Assembly: GCA_965246845.1 (NCBI GenBank)
Contig: CBDFFR010000012.1
Coordinates: forward strand, 1,054,001-1,118,000
From: JBBRMW01 sp965246845
Lineage (GTDB): Bacteria > Chloroflexota > Anaerolineae > Aggregatilineales > UBA2796
Reading direction: 5' to 3'
Length of the DNA: 64,000 nt
Each line of letters opens with the position of its first letter. The first letter of the stretch is position 1. A program made the position numbers and the translations under genes. Positions 43,459 through 52,098 of the stretch are shown piece by piece. The notes under the pieces are model-generated. The model did not search any database, was not told where the DNA came from, and worked only from the letters and a program-made list of their open reading frames with translations.

Positions 43459-45396
43459 TTACGGCGACGGTTTGCGCGCCGAATTGTTCTTCGCCATATC
43501 CGTCACAGTCTTGGTCATCGATTCCGTTTCGCGTACCCCATCCGCGCGCGTCCGCACCTGATCCATATACAACCCGGATGCAAGGAACATCGCCCGCCGC
43601 GCGCCCGGTGGACGGTTCTGCCATGAGGGGACGCGCAGTGAACACATCGCAAGTGCGGCAAAATATTCTGTGTCGGTCTTCGGGCTGGCGAGCAGCGCCA
43701 AAACAATCTCGCGCACTTCCAGCACAGGCGCGAAGGCATCCCGAATATTCGCGTCGAGGCTTTCCGGTAGTGGCTGGTGATCGTTGAGCAATGCAAGAAG
43801 CCGCACCGCTTCCCACGCACTGTCCCAGCTATCTCCGAAGTGTGGCATGATCAAATCCGTGATCAGGCTCGTTTCCAGCACTGCCCAGTCAAACAGCGCG
43901 TGACCCTGCCGGGTCCACTCGAAATCGATCAGCCACGCATCATTTGCTGGACCGACGAGAATATTGCCCGTGTGCAAGTCGCCGTGTATCGGGCTAAGTG
44001 TGCCGTTCGTCCAGCGTTCGAGCAGCAGCGGCAATTCGGAAAGCGGATTAATCACCGAGCGGCTATTCGGTCCATAAATCGTGCCGGAGAATATATCGAA
44101 GGTCGGCTCAAGCGCCTGCACCTGCTCAAACAGATGATCGGCGCGTGTCTTGACCACCCGGCAGACCAGCCGGCCGACGGGTTGCCCGCGATGCACCGGG
44201 TTTGTATCGAGGTCCAGCCCGCGTACATCCACCCGGCTGGCGCGTGCGGCGGCTTCCGAGCCGGGGCCGGCGGAAAGTTGCAAGACGCCATCGTCCTTTT
44301 TCGTCTTCTGCGCGATGAAGTTGTCAAGGATGACCGTTTCCCCGGTCCGCACTTCCCCGCTGCGGCTCCACGCGCCGCTGGGGTGCAGCGTGCGCAGGTT
44401 TGCGGTCGCCTCTTCCGGCGGGATGATCTGTACGGTCAGCGCGGGCGGCAGCAGCAATTCATATTCCTGCCACGTCTGGAAGCGCACAGGCCGCCCTTGT
44501 CCCCACCAGTAATGACGAAAAGTATCATAAAGCGACTCGCGGATAAATTTGGCGAGTGCTGGCATACCGCGCGCGTCGGCATATTGGCGCGCGTTGGCGG
44601 GGGTATCTTCGCCGGGTTTGCTCACAAATGTATATTTGATGCCGCCGAGCGTGTTATCCGGCAAGAAGGACGGTTCATCGACGATACTGGCTGTATTCGG
44701 CGGCAGAATGCCTTTTACAAACTGGTCATAGCGCAGCTTTTCATACTGGATCGCCTGTCGCTCATCCAGCTTGACGACGACAGGCGCATTCAAAATCGCC
44801 TGCTTGACCTGCACGAGCAGCACCACCGACCCGCTAAACCCATCCGTCAGTCCGCGCCGGATATAAATCTGGTCCGCGCCGCGAAACATCAGGCGCAGCA
44901 AGCGCTCATGAGCAGGTTGCAGCAGCACCGCCGCGTCATCGACCTTGATCGGGATTGGTGGCGGTGTGATTGGCGTGCGTTCGGACCAGCCGCGCACACT
45001 TTCGAGCAAACCGGGTACATCCGCGCCAAGTTCTTGCAGGAGTCGCACTCCTACGCTGTCGCCTTCCTGCAAGATCGCGATCAACAACGCGCGGTCTTCG
45101 CTTTCAATTCCGCCGTCGATCAGTGCAGATGTGAGATCGAGAACTTTCTGCGCGCGTTCGGTGATTCGATAATCCGGCCAGAAGCGCTGTTCTTCCGTTT
45201 CCGGGTACTTCTCCTTCGCGAGCGCCGCATAGAAGAAGCCAAGCAAGCCGCGTTGGTCGAGCAGCGCCGCCGTGACACCACCCTGCAAGCGCGTGAGCGC
45301 AACCAGCAAATGCTCCACACCCAGGTACAGTTGGTTGGCCTGCTCCGATTCGCGCCGGGCAATGGCGAGAATTTCCCGAACGGTGATTTGCTCCAC
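43459..45396 (-). CDS. Clp N-terminal domain fused to aminoglycoside-phosphotransferase-like kinase
   Basis: 645 residues from GTG, with AAGGAG 8 nt upstream. A TTG ten codons before is less likely. Residues 1-145 form a double Clp-N repeat (VREILAIARRESEQANQLYL, GVEHLLVALTRLQGGVTAAL, then the second repeat near 75-125). No AAA domain follows. From about 160 comes a protein-kinase-like fold: glycine loop GLTDGFSGSVVLLVQ, Lys209 in VVVKLDE, catalytic HGDLHTGNIL (471-480), metal Asp in WLIDFEWTRQGH. The large insert between lobes may be a TCAD9-like domain of bacterial conflict proteins. Substrate unknown. Single gene, cytoplasmic. Confidence 0.75.
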   Translation of the reverse strand: MEQITVREILAIARRESEQANQLYLGVEHLLVALTRLQGGVTAALLDQRGLLGFFYAALAKEKYPETEEQRFWPDYRITERAQKVLDLTSALIDGGIESEDRALLIAILQEGDSVGVRLLQELGADVPGLLESVRGWSERTPITPPPIPIKVDDAAVLLQPAHERLLRLMFRGADQIYIRRGLTDGFSGSVVLLVQVKQAILNAPVVVKLDERQAIQYEKLRYDQFVKGILPPNTASIVDEPSFLPDNTLGGIKYTFVSKPGEDTPANARQYADARGMPALAKFIRESLYDTFRHYWWGQGRPVRFQTWQEYELLLPPALTVQIIPPEEATANLRTLHPSGAWSRSGEVRTGETVILDNFIAQKTKKDDGVLQLSAGPGSEAAARASRVDVRGLDLDTNPVHRGQPVGRLVCRVVKTRADHLFEQVQALEPTFDIFSGTIYGPNSRSVINPLSELPLLLERWTNGTLSPIHGDLHTGNILVGPANDAWLIDFEWTRQGHALFDWAVLETSLITDLIMPHFGDSWDSAWEAVRLLALLNDHQPLPESLDANIRDAFAPVLEVREIVLALLASPKTDTEYFAALAMCSLRVPSWQNRPPGARRAMFLASGLYMDQVRTRADGVRETESMTKTVTDMAKNNSARKPSP

Positions 45397-45494
45397 CAGT
45401 GGCGCTCCTTGCCGGGTCGTTAACAATGAAAGTGACCGGATAAGTGCATTATATCGTTTGTTGTCGCATTCTGTTGTTCCAGGCCAGACTTTAC

Positions 45495-45735
45495 CTATCT
45501 TGGCGATTGCCTCACGAGGCTGGCACAGCGGCTACTCAAATCATTATCTGGGTTTTCCGATGCCTTGAGAACATCTGCTCTGCTCACCAGATTAAGGAAT
45601 AGTTGCCATACGTAACCTGTGCCATGCAGTGCTGCGCTGCGATCCATCGTCGTGATGATCTTTAGGGGCGCTCTTGTAGCTTTAATCACCTCTTCCGCGA
45701 CGAATTCGGAGACGCGCAGCCGTTCGGAATTGATG
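45495..45735 (-). pseudogene. GH4 (alpha-galactosidase-like) fragment, tentative
   Basis: Minus-strand frame TITINSERLRVSEFVAEEVI, then KATRAPLKIITTMDRSAALH and GTGYVWQLFLNLV resembles the NAD-binding part of family-4 glycosidases (usual text: ...ERL...A..VA..L.AP..I..TTDRR.AL.GADYV). No start, no catalytic part. It occupies the otherwise empty gap 45397-45813 next to the sugar locus. Confidence 0.35.
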
Positions 45736-45813
45736 GTGATTGTTGGCTATCGTTTAGATAAAGGGCGCTGTTATACTTGAAGGGTAGTATTATATCGTGA
45801 AGGCTTTGAGCGA

Positions 45814-46947
45814 ATGCACATCGAAAAAATTGGCGTTTTTCCTGTGGGCTACCTCGAGCCTAACGACGCAAATTCCCAGCGCTACGTTGTCATCGTGCGG
45901 TTGGAAGCGAGCGATGGCACAGTCGGGTGGGGTGAATGTATCACGCTCTTTCGTGAGGCAACATTCGGTGTTGCCGCGCTCCTGAAATTCGGCCTTGCGG
46001 ATGTGATTAAAGGCAAAGACCCCTACGATACCGAAGTGTTATGGAATGCCTTGCGTGAACAGGCGTGGTGGTATGGCAATGTCGGGGGGTTGGCCGCATT
46101 CGCGATCAGTGCATTGGATATGGCGCTGTGGGACCTCAAGGGTAAGCTGCTTAAGCTGCCGCTGTATGCGATGCTTGGCGGGAAAAAGCAGGAGCGACTG
46201 CCTGTATGTGCGAGTTCGCATCCGAAGGCTTCGACCATCGAAGCGATGGCTTCCGAACTGGGGGACCACATACGGCGCGGCTATCAATCGGTGAAAGTGG
46301 GTTTCGGGAAAAAAGGACATGCCAATCTGGGCATCGAACAGGAACGGGACGTACAGTTCGTCAAAGCTGTACGGGAGGCAATTGGTCCGAAAGCCGGACT
46401 TATCATCGATGTGGGCGCGAAAGTCCGCTGGGATGTTCCGACGGCAATCCAGCGGGCGCAGCTTTTCAGTGAATACGATCTGCTTTGGCTTGAAGACCCA
46501 TTCGCGCCGAACAACCCGGCTGCCTACCGGAGTCTTCGCGCCGCTGTGCCGAAAATGCGTATCGCGACGGGTGAACGTTATTTCACGCTGGACGCCTACA
46601 CGGATCTGTTCGAGGCGAATCTGACGGATGTGGTCCTCGTTGATCCGGGACGCGCGGAAGGCATCACGGGGGCGCATCGCATCATTCAACTGGCAGCGCA
46701 GCACCATATTGCGTTCGACGCCCATAGCTGGAGTACAGCGATCAACACAGCAGCCAGTATTCACCTCTCGCTGACAGCGGAGCGTCCCACAATTTTCGAG
46801 CTGAAGCCGACCGAAAGCGCGATGCACCACGAATTGGTGCGCAACCCGGTCGCCCATCAGGATGGCTGGATCACCGCACCGGAAGGGTATGGATTGGGCG
46901 CGGATGTGGTCGAGGAGACAGTTTACAAATATGCGCTGGAGATGTGA
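45814..46947 (+). CDS. mandelate racemase / sugar-acid dehydratase (enolase superfamily)
   Basis: 377 residues. N-terminal capping domain, then a barrel with Lys161 in SVKVGFGKKG and metal ligands Asp199 (LIIDVGAK), Glu227 (WLEDPFAP), Glu254 (ATGERYFT). A possible catalytic His304 lies in FDAHSWSTA. The family abstracts the alpha-proton of a sugar acid to form a 2-keto-3-deoxy acid or to racemise it. Position in a sugar locus with dehydrogenases suggests a sugar-acid (aldonate/uronate) dehydratase. First gene of the plus-strand locus, convergent with the SDR gene 3 nt away. Confidence 0.88.
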   Translation: MHIEKIGVFPVGYLEPNDANSQRYVVIVRLEASDGTVGWGECITLFREATFGVAALLKFGLADVIKGKDPYDTEVLWNALREQAWWYGNVGGLAAFAISALDMALWDLKGKLLKLPLYAMLGGKKQERLPVCASSHPKASTIEAMASELGDHIRRGYQSVKVGFGKKGHANLGIEQERDVQFVKAVREAIGPKAGLIIDVGAKVRWDVPTAIQRAQLFSEYDLLWLEDPFAPNNPAAYRSLRAAVPKMRIATGERYFTLDAYTDLFEANLTDVVLVDPGRAEGITGAHRIIQLAAQHHIAFDAHSWSTAINTAASIHLSLTAERPTIFELKPTESAMHHELVRNPVAHQDGWITAPEGYGLGADVVEETVYKYALEM

Positions 46948-46950
46948 TCA

Positions 46951-47694
46951 TCAAACCATCACGACCCCGCCGTTGACATCCAGCGTCGCCCCCGTAACCC
47001 ACGTCGTTTCATCCGAGCAGAGATGCGCGATGGAGTGCGCGATCTCGATTGGTTGAGCCAATCGCCTCAAGGGTACAGTCTGGATATATGTATCGAGGTT
47101 CGCCATCGAGTTCGTCATCATCGGCGTATCCACCGCACCGGGAGCGATGCTATTGATGAGAATGCCAAATGGGGAATATTCGCGCGCCATCGTTTTGGTC
47201 ATGGCGAGAATAGCGGCTTTGGTCCCGCTATAAACAGTTGCGTTGTACACGGCTCCGATTCGCCCTGCCGTCGAACTGATGTTGACGATGCGTCCCCACT
47301 TGCGCTGCTTCATGTCTTCGGCGGCGGCGCGCGTCAGGAAGAACACGGATTTCTGATTGACGTTCACAATCTTGTCGAACCATTCCTCAGTCATCTCTGC
47401 AATCGGGATGCGCGGGCAAATGGCCGCGTTGTTGACCAGAATATCGACCTGTCCGTAATTACGAACGACGTCCCGCACAAGCTGCTCAACGGCAGTAGGC
47501 TTGGAAACATCGCAAGCATAGGCTGTTGCAGTTTTGCTCTCGCGCGACAGATCATCAACGACGCGCTGCGCACCCGCCATGTCAATATCGACCGCTGCGA
47601 TAATCGCGCCTTGTTGACTGAGGACCTTTGCGGTCGCGGCTCCGATGCCGCCCGCTGCCCCGGTGACGATTGCTACCCTGCCGTTCGATGTCAT
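46951..47694 (-). CDS. SDR family oxidoreductase (sugar locus)
   Basis: 247 residues from ATG; an upstream TTG is in frame. TGAAGGIGAA (coenzyme), CDVSKPTAVEQL, NNAAICPR, Ser in IVNISSTAGRIG, and Tyr/Lys in VYSGTKAAILAM. The end VTGATLDVNGGVVMV is typical. Likely oxidises or reduces a sugar, sugar lactone or keto-deoxy acid in this pathway, as L-fucose or keto-deoxy-fuconate dehydrogenases of this family do. Divergent from the Gfo/Idh gene with a symmetric operator-like site between them. Confidence 0.85.
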   Translation of the reverse strand: MTSNGRVAIVTGAAGGIGAATAKVLSQQGAIIAAVDIDMAGAQRVVDDLSRESKTATAYACDVSKPTAVEQLVRDVVRNYGQVDILVNNAAICPRIPIAEMTEEWFDKIVNVNQKSVFFLTRAAAEDMKQRKWGRIVNISSTAGRIGAVYNATVYSGTKAAILAMTKTMAREYSPFGILINSIAPGAVDTPMMTNSMANLDTYIQTVPLRRLAQPIEIAHSIAHLCSDETTWVTGATLDVNGGVVMV

Positions 47695-47716
47695 GAAGGC
47701 CGTTTCCAAATTGTTT

Positions 47717-47754
47717 TATATCTCCGAAAACAGTATCATTTTGGCGAAGATATA
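47717..47754. promoter_or_regulatory. inverted repeat between divergent SDR and Gfo/Idh genes
   Basis: TATATCT (47717-47723) and AGATATA (47748-47754) flank CCGAAAA...TTTTGG, an imperfect 38-bp inverted repeat in the 90-nt divergent spacer. Candidate binding site controlling both genes. Confidence 0.45.
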
Positions 47755-47784
47755 GCAATTATTCCTTGAAGGATCAAACACTTT

Positions 47785-48858
47785 ATGGCTTCAAAGTCAA
47801 AAATTGCAGTCGTTGGGACCGGGTGGTGGGCAACCACTGCGCATATCCCCGCATTGAAGGCGAACCCGCGCGCCGAAATCGTACTGGTTGATACGAACCC
47901 CGCTGCATTAAGGGCAGCCGCTGAAAAATATGACATCACGGAAACTTTCACTTCGTTGGCGGAAGCGGTACGAGCGCACCCGGATTTGAAGGGGGCGATT
48001 GTATGCGTGCCGCACGCCGCGCACTATCCGGTTGGCCGCGAAGTCCTTGAGTTAGGTCTGCACCTGCTCATGGAAAAGCCGATGACACTCCATGCCTGGG
48101 AAGCAAAAGCGCTGGCCGACCTCGCGGATTCCAGAAACCTGCAAATCCTGATGGGTTATACCTTTCCCTATCTGCCACCCCTCGAAGAAGCCAAAAAACG
48201 CATCGACGACGGCTTGATCGGGGATATTCAGTACATTACGTGCAGCATGACCTCGCTCACGATTGAGTTCTATCGCGGCAAGCCGGAGAACTATCAGCCC
48301 GTGATGCAATACGCCGTCACCGCGCCGGGAGCAGCCACCTACAGCGACCCGAAAGTAGCAGGCGGCGGGCAGGCACAGCTCCAAATCACCCATTCTGTCG
48401 CGATGATGTTCTATTACGCGACAGGCTTGCGCGCGGAGAAGGTCAGCGCCTTTATGAACACACTGGATACGCAAGTCGATGTCGTTGACGCCTTCGCGGT
48501 ACGCATGAATAACGGCGCAGTCGCGACGGTCGGCAGTTCGGGGAATGTCGGACCGGGCGATCCTTCGTTGATCGAAATTCATCTACATGGCAGCAAAGGG
48601 CGGCTGCTCGTCGAGGGCTATTCCGGGCTGATGTATATGCGGCTGCATAATGGCAAGGAAGAGCGCATCGGTCCGACTCATCCGGTCTATCCCGGCCATG
48701 TACCGTCGCAGCGCTTTATTGAAATCATTGAAGATGGTGCAAAAAATTATTTTCCGGGGAAAACGAACGGCCTGTATACTGTTGAACTGCTCGAAGCTGC
48801 GTACCGTTCAGCAGAGCAGGACGGTACGCCCGTGAGCATTGCTTCGCTCTACACCTGA
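47785..48858 (+). CDS. Gfo/Idh/MocA family sugar dehydrogenase
   Basis: 357 residues. N-terminal Rossmann motif VVGTGWWATTAHIPAL, EKP catalytic Lys at 97-99 (LLMEKPMTLHAWEA), and the C-terminal substrate domain with ITHSVAMMFYYATG (the His helix). The family oxidises sugar hydroxyls or reduces ketoses with NAD(P). It precedes rhaM by 30 nt (AAGGAG) and is probably co-transcribed with it. Confidence 0.88.
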   Translation: MASKSKIAVVGTGWWATTAHIPALKANPRAEIVLVDTNPAALRAAAEKYDITETFTSLAEAVRAHPDLKGAIVCVPHAAHYPVGREVLELGLHLLMEKPMTLHAWEAKALADLADSRNLQILMGYTFPYLPPLEEAKKRIDDGLIGDIQYITCSMTSLTIEFYRGKPENYQPVMQYAVTAPGAATYSDPKVAGGGQAQLQITHSVAMMFYYATGLRAEKVSAFMNTLDTQVDVVDAFAVRMNNGAVATVGSSGNVGPGDPSLIEIHLHGSKGRLLVEGYSGLMYMRLHNGKEERIGPTHPVYPGHVPSQRFIEIIEDGAKNYFPGKTNGLYTVELLEAAYRSAEQDGTPVSIASLYT

Positions 48859-48888
48859 AATTATTGCGTACAAGGAGTCGACAAGATC

Positions 48889-49212
48889 ATGAAACGTGTT
48901 GGATTTATTCTGAAGGTCAAACAAGACAAAATCGCGGAGTACAAAAAGCATCATGAGGCCGTCTGGCCGGAGATGCAAGAAGCGCTGCGGCGGACGGGCT
49001 GGCACAATTACACGCTTTTCATCCGCGAGGACGGTATGGCATTCGGCTACTTCGAGGCGGCGGACAGTTTGCAGGTGTCCCTCGATGAGATGGCGAAGGA
49101 ACCCGTCAATTTGCGTTGGCAGGAGTTTATGGCTCCCTATTTTGAAGGGCTGGGCGGCGCACGTCCAGACGAGACGATGCTTGAACTGGAAGAGTATTTT
49201 CATGTCGATTAA
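48889..49212 (+). CDS. rhaM: L-rhamnose mutarotase
   Basis: 107 residues, full length. MKRVGFILKVKQDKIAEYKK then HHEAVWPEMQEALRRTGWHN and RWQEFMAPYFEG match RhaM, with the His in KKHHEAVW and the Trp pair. It interconverts alpha and beta anomers of L-rhamnose, or L-fucose in the related group. AAGGAG 10 nt before ATG. Indicates that the locus handles a deoxy-sugar or similar pyranose. Confidence 0.93.
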   Translation: MKRVGFILKVKQDKIAEYKKHHEAVWPEMQEALRRTGWHNYTLFIREDGMAFGYFEAADSLQVSLDEMAKEPVNLRWQEFMAPYFEGLGGARPDETMLELEEYFHVD

Positions 49213-49231
49213 ATAGCTTACGGAAGCACAG

Positions 49232-50077
49232 TTATACCGGGTCAACCAGTGGCGCGAGTGCTTCTCTGGTCGTGACTGTCTCCGTCAGCGTATCGAGCTG
49301 GTTCAGGTCATACCAATCCGCACACACATACTCCAGCGAGAGGCAGCCCTGATAACTCACGGCGCGCAAGCGTTCGATGATGTCCGCGAAGTCGAGCGTT
49401 CCTTCGCTGTGCCGTGTTTGCAATTTTCCCGGACGTGCAGGCCGGATGTGAACATGCCCTGTATGCGGGATTAGGCGATGGATGCGTTCTACTTCGATGT
49501 AGTGCAGCAGAAAATGGGCGTAATCCAGTGTAATTTTCAAGCCCGGTACGCGCTCGACCAGCGCCAGCGCCAGTTCTGGTGTGTCCGTTAGCGAACCCGT
49601 ATGCGGTTCAAACCGGACCTGCACGCCCGCATCATCGGCAATCGCGACGAGCTGCCGGAACGTTTCCCCCGCAAGATCAAGGTTCTGCTCGCGCGATGCA
49701 GTGAGGTGTTCGACGCCCGGCAGTAATGTGAGTCCGGGAATATGGGCAAGCTGACAGAAGCGAACCAAGCCTTTGAAAGCCTCGATATTCTTCTGGCGAA
49801 CATCGGGATCAGGGTCGTTCATGGAACGCTGATAGAAGCTGTTCGCGAATTGGGGAAAGAAGTCAACCGCGTGCAGTTCATAGCTATCGACCAGTGCGTT
49901 CAGATGGTCCGCCGCTTTTTGAGGGTTCGCGCTGGTGTGGTCCGGGTCGTAGCTCACTTTTCCACGATTGTGAAAGCCCGCAATGTCGACCCCCCGAAAG
50001 CCCATTGCTTTGCAGATCGCCAGAGCGCCTTCCAGTGAAATTGCCTCAAAGGACCATGTACATACCGTAAGCTGCAT
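49232..50077 (-). CDS. sugar phosphate isomerase/epimerase (AP endonuclease 2 fold)
   Basis: 281 residues from the ATG with GAGGGG upstream. The frame is open for 74 codons before it but covers the control region. Barrel with metal ligands visible as Glu in VRFEPHTG, Asp in ITLDYAHF, His in HVHIRPAR, and Glu in LSLEYVCA. Such enzymes isomerise or epimerise keto sugars, or open keto-inositols. Divergent from the DeoR-fusion gene and therefore likely controlled by the operators in between. Confidence 0.85.
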   Translation of the reverse strand: MQLTVCTWSFEAISLEGALAICKAMGFRGVDIAGFHNRGKVSYDPDHTSANPQKAADHLNALVDSYELHAVDFFPQFANSFYQRSMNDPDPDVRQKNIEAFKGLVRFCQLAHIPGLTLLPGVEHLTASREQNLDLAGETFRQLVAIADDAGVQVRFEPHTGSLTDTPELALALVERVPGLKITLDYAHFLLHYIEVERIHRLIPHTGHVHIRPARPGKLQTRHSEGTLDFADIIERLRAVSYQGCLSLEYVCADWYDLNQLDTLTETVTTREALAPLVDPV

Positions 50078-50139
50078 CGAATTACCCCTCAAAAAAACCA
50101 TTAAGTGAAAAGACAAAGCTGATGACGATTGTAGATCGG

Positions 50140-50209
50140 TTTTCAGAAAATATGTGGAATTTTCGATACCGAAAGAAATATTGACAAAAATCGAAAGACG
50201 ATTTACAGT
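50140..50209 (+). promoter_or_regulatory. promoter and operator cluster before the DeoR-fusion gene
   Basis: -35 TTGACA (50181-50186), 17-nt spacer, -10 TACAGT (50204-50209). Three inverted repeats lie on it: TTTTC-A-GAAAA (50140-50150), TTTCG-ATAC-CGAAA (50161-50174) and AATCG-AAAGA-CGATT (50189-50203). The last lies between the -35 and -10 boxes. GAAAG occurs at 50171 and 50193, 22 bp (two turns) apart. DeoR-family repressors often bind GAAAG-type repeats, so this is a likely autoregulatory site that may also serve the divergent isomerase gene. Confidence 0.65.
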
Positions 50210-50227
50210 AACCAAATTCTTGGATTT

Positions 50228-52015
50228 TTGCTGAAAGTTTTGTCTTCCTTGTCCCAGACTACGCACAGCCGACGCCGCAAGATTGTCGAGATGCTCCATT
50301 CACAGGGGTTTTGCAGTGTCGCGTCTCTGGCACAGGCGCTAGATGTTTCTGATGTCACAATCCGTACAGATTTGAGCGCTCTGGAACAGGAGCGGCAAAT
50401 CAGCCGTATTCATGGCGGCGCAGTGCTGGCGCGGCAGGCACGCAGCCACACTTTTCAGAGCCGTACCCATATCAACGAAGAAGAGAAGCGCTGGATTGCC
50501 CGATATGCGGCGGAGACGGTCGAGGATTACGATAGCATCCTGCTTGATGCCAGCACGACCACCTACCACATGGCTGAATATCTCGCACCGCGACAGGGCT
50601 TGACGATCTTCACCAACGGGGTAGAGGTCGCCTATCGATTGGCGCAGAATCCTGAAAATAAAGTCGTCCTGACGGGCGGGTTGCTCCGCTTGCATACCGA
50701 CTCGCTCGGTGGGCAGTTTGGCGAAAACCTGCTGGGGAGCATTCGCGTAAGGAAGGCATTCCTTTCCTGCACAGGGTGGTCTCCATCGTTCGACCTGATG
50801 GACGACGAACTATTGGAGGTGCAGGTCAAAAGGGCGATGGTCGCACGCGCGGATTTTGTAAATATATTGGTCGATTCAACCAAATTCAGCAAACAGGGGT
50901 TGACGACATTCACGGGCATCCGCGAAATTGATCGCGTAATCACCGACGAGCAGATTTCAGACGAAGACCTGACTGCGCTTCGGCAAACCGGCGTTCAAGT
51001 CATGGTGTGCAGCAATCAGGCAACGCATGTATTCACGCTTGAAAAAGCACAGAAGCCAATCCGCATCGGGTTTGCCAACCTCAACGACGACGTTGCGTTC
51101 TCGATAGAAGTTCGCCAGAGCCTTGTGCGCGCTGCCTCTGCCCATCAAATCGACTTGCTCCTGACAGACAATCATGAAGATGGAGTCACCGCGCTCGTTA
51201 ATGTCGAATACTTCATTGCTGAACGGGTCGATCTGGTCGTTGAGTTCAATCTGGACGCGCGCTATGGCAATGTCCTCATGGAACGGCTGCGCGCGGCTGC
51301 AATCCCTGTTATTGCGATTGACATTCCCTTGCCGGGTGCAACCTTTGTCGGCGTGGATAATTATCGTGCAGGGCTGATCGCAGGCAGCCTGTTAGGTCAT
51401 TATGCGCTACAGCAATGGGCTGGCAAGATCGACAAAGTGCTGTCGCTGGACTTGCCGCTTTCCGGTGCTGTTCCCGGAACGCGGATGCAGGGTCAGCTCG
51501 ATGCGCTGCGCGATTTGGTCACTATCGCGGATGAGGATATTATTCACCTGGATAGTAAAAACTCATTCGAGCAATCACGGCACGTCATCGCCGAAGTGCT
51601 GCCTGCGCTGAAAGCCGCAGAACACATCATCGTATTGAGCATCAATGATGAGACGGCGTTGGGGGCGCAAGCCGCGTTCGAGGAGTCAGGCAGCGCGGAG
51701 CGCATGATCACCGTCAGTCTGGGAGCGGATGCGGTGGGTTTGCAGGAACTCCATCGCGTTGGCAGCCGAATACTTGGCGCAGTGGCATTTTTCCCGGAGC
51801 GGTATGGCGAGACCATTATTTCCGCCGCATTGCAAATCCTGAGTGGCAAACCCATCCCACCCGCAATTTGCACACGCCACATGCTCGTGCTACCGGCAGA
51901 CACACCGGATATACTGAATTTGCGCGAGTTCCCCTACGAATGGATCACGGTCACGGAGTATGTGGAACAACCGCACGAGCGAACTCCCGTGACCCCACAA
52001 ACCGCTACGCCATGA
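50228..52015 (+). CDS. DeoR-family regulator fused to a sugar-binding (periplasmic-binding-protein-like) domain
   Basis: 595 residues from a TTG start; other TTG codons lie close downstream. HTH_DeoR about 13-70 (FCSVASLAQALDVSDVTIRT, LEQERQISRIHGGA). DeoR sensor domain about 85-240 (LLDASTTTYHMAEYL, TNGVEVAYRL, ILVDSTKFSKQGL). Then a whole type-1 periplasmic-binding-like domain, 277-560. No signal peptide, so the binding domain is inside the cell. It is strikingly like the next gene's product: PVIAIDIPLPGATFVGVDNY against PVIAIDIPMPGATFFGADNY, LDSKNS against LDSKNT, FFPERYG against YFPERYG. Likely role: repressor of the transport operon with two ligand sites. Confidence 0.88.
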   Translation: MLKVLSSLSQTTHSRRRKIVEMLHSQGFCSVASLAQALDVSDVTIRTDLSALEQERQISRIHGGAVLARQARSHTFQSRTHINEEEKRWIARYAAETVEDYDSILLDASTTTYHMAEYLAPRQGLTIFTNGVEVAYRLAQNPENKVVLTGGLLRLHTDSLGGQFGENLLGSIRVRKAFLSCTGWSPSFDLMDDELLEVQVKRAMVARADFVNILVDSTKFSKQGLTTFTGIREIDRVITDEQISDEDLTALRQTGVQVMVCSNQATHVFTLEKAQKPIRIGFANLNDDVAFSIEVRQSLVRAASAHQIDLLLTDNHEDGVTALVNVEYFIAERVDLVVEFNLDARYGNVLMERLRAAAIPVIAIDIPLPGATFVGVDNYRAGLIAGSLLGHYALQQWAGKIDKVLSLDLPLSGAVPGTRMQGQLDALRDLVTIADEDIIHLDSKNSFEQSRHVIAEVLPALKAAEHIIVLSINDETALGAQAAFEESGSAERMITVSLGADAVGLQELHRVGSRILGAVAFFPERYGETIISAALQILSGKPIPPAICTRHMLVLPADTPDILNLREFPYEWITVTEYVEQPHERTPVTPQTATP

Positions 52016-52098
52016 CGCAAAAAGGAGGTCCCATTACCAACAGTTTTATCCTCGAACCCACTTCCGACATTTTCTGATTATCTTTGGAGAAGAGACCC

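Noticed and set aside
43777..45423. 548-codon plus-strand open frame opposite the Clp-N/kinase gene
   Set aside because: It mirrors a real gene with clear motifs, has no recognisable domain, and comes from GC-rich codon use.
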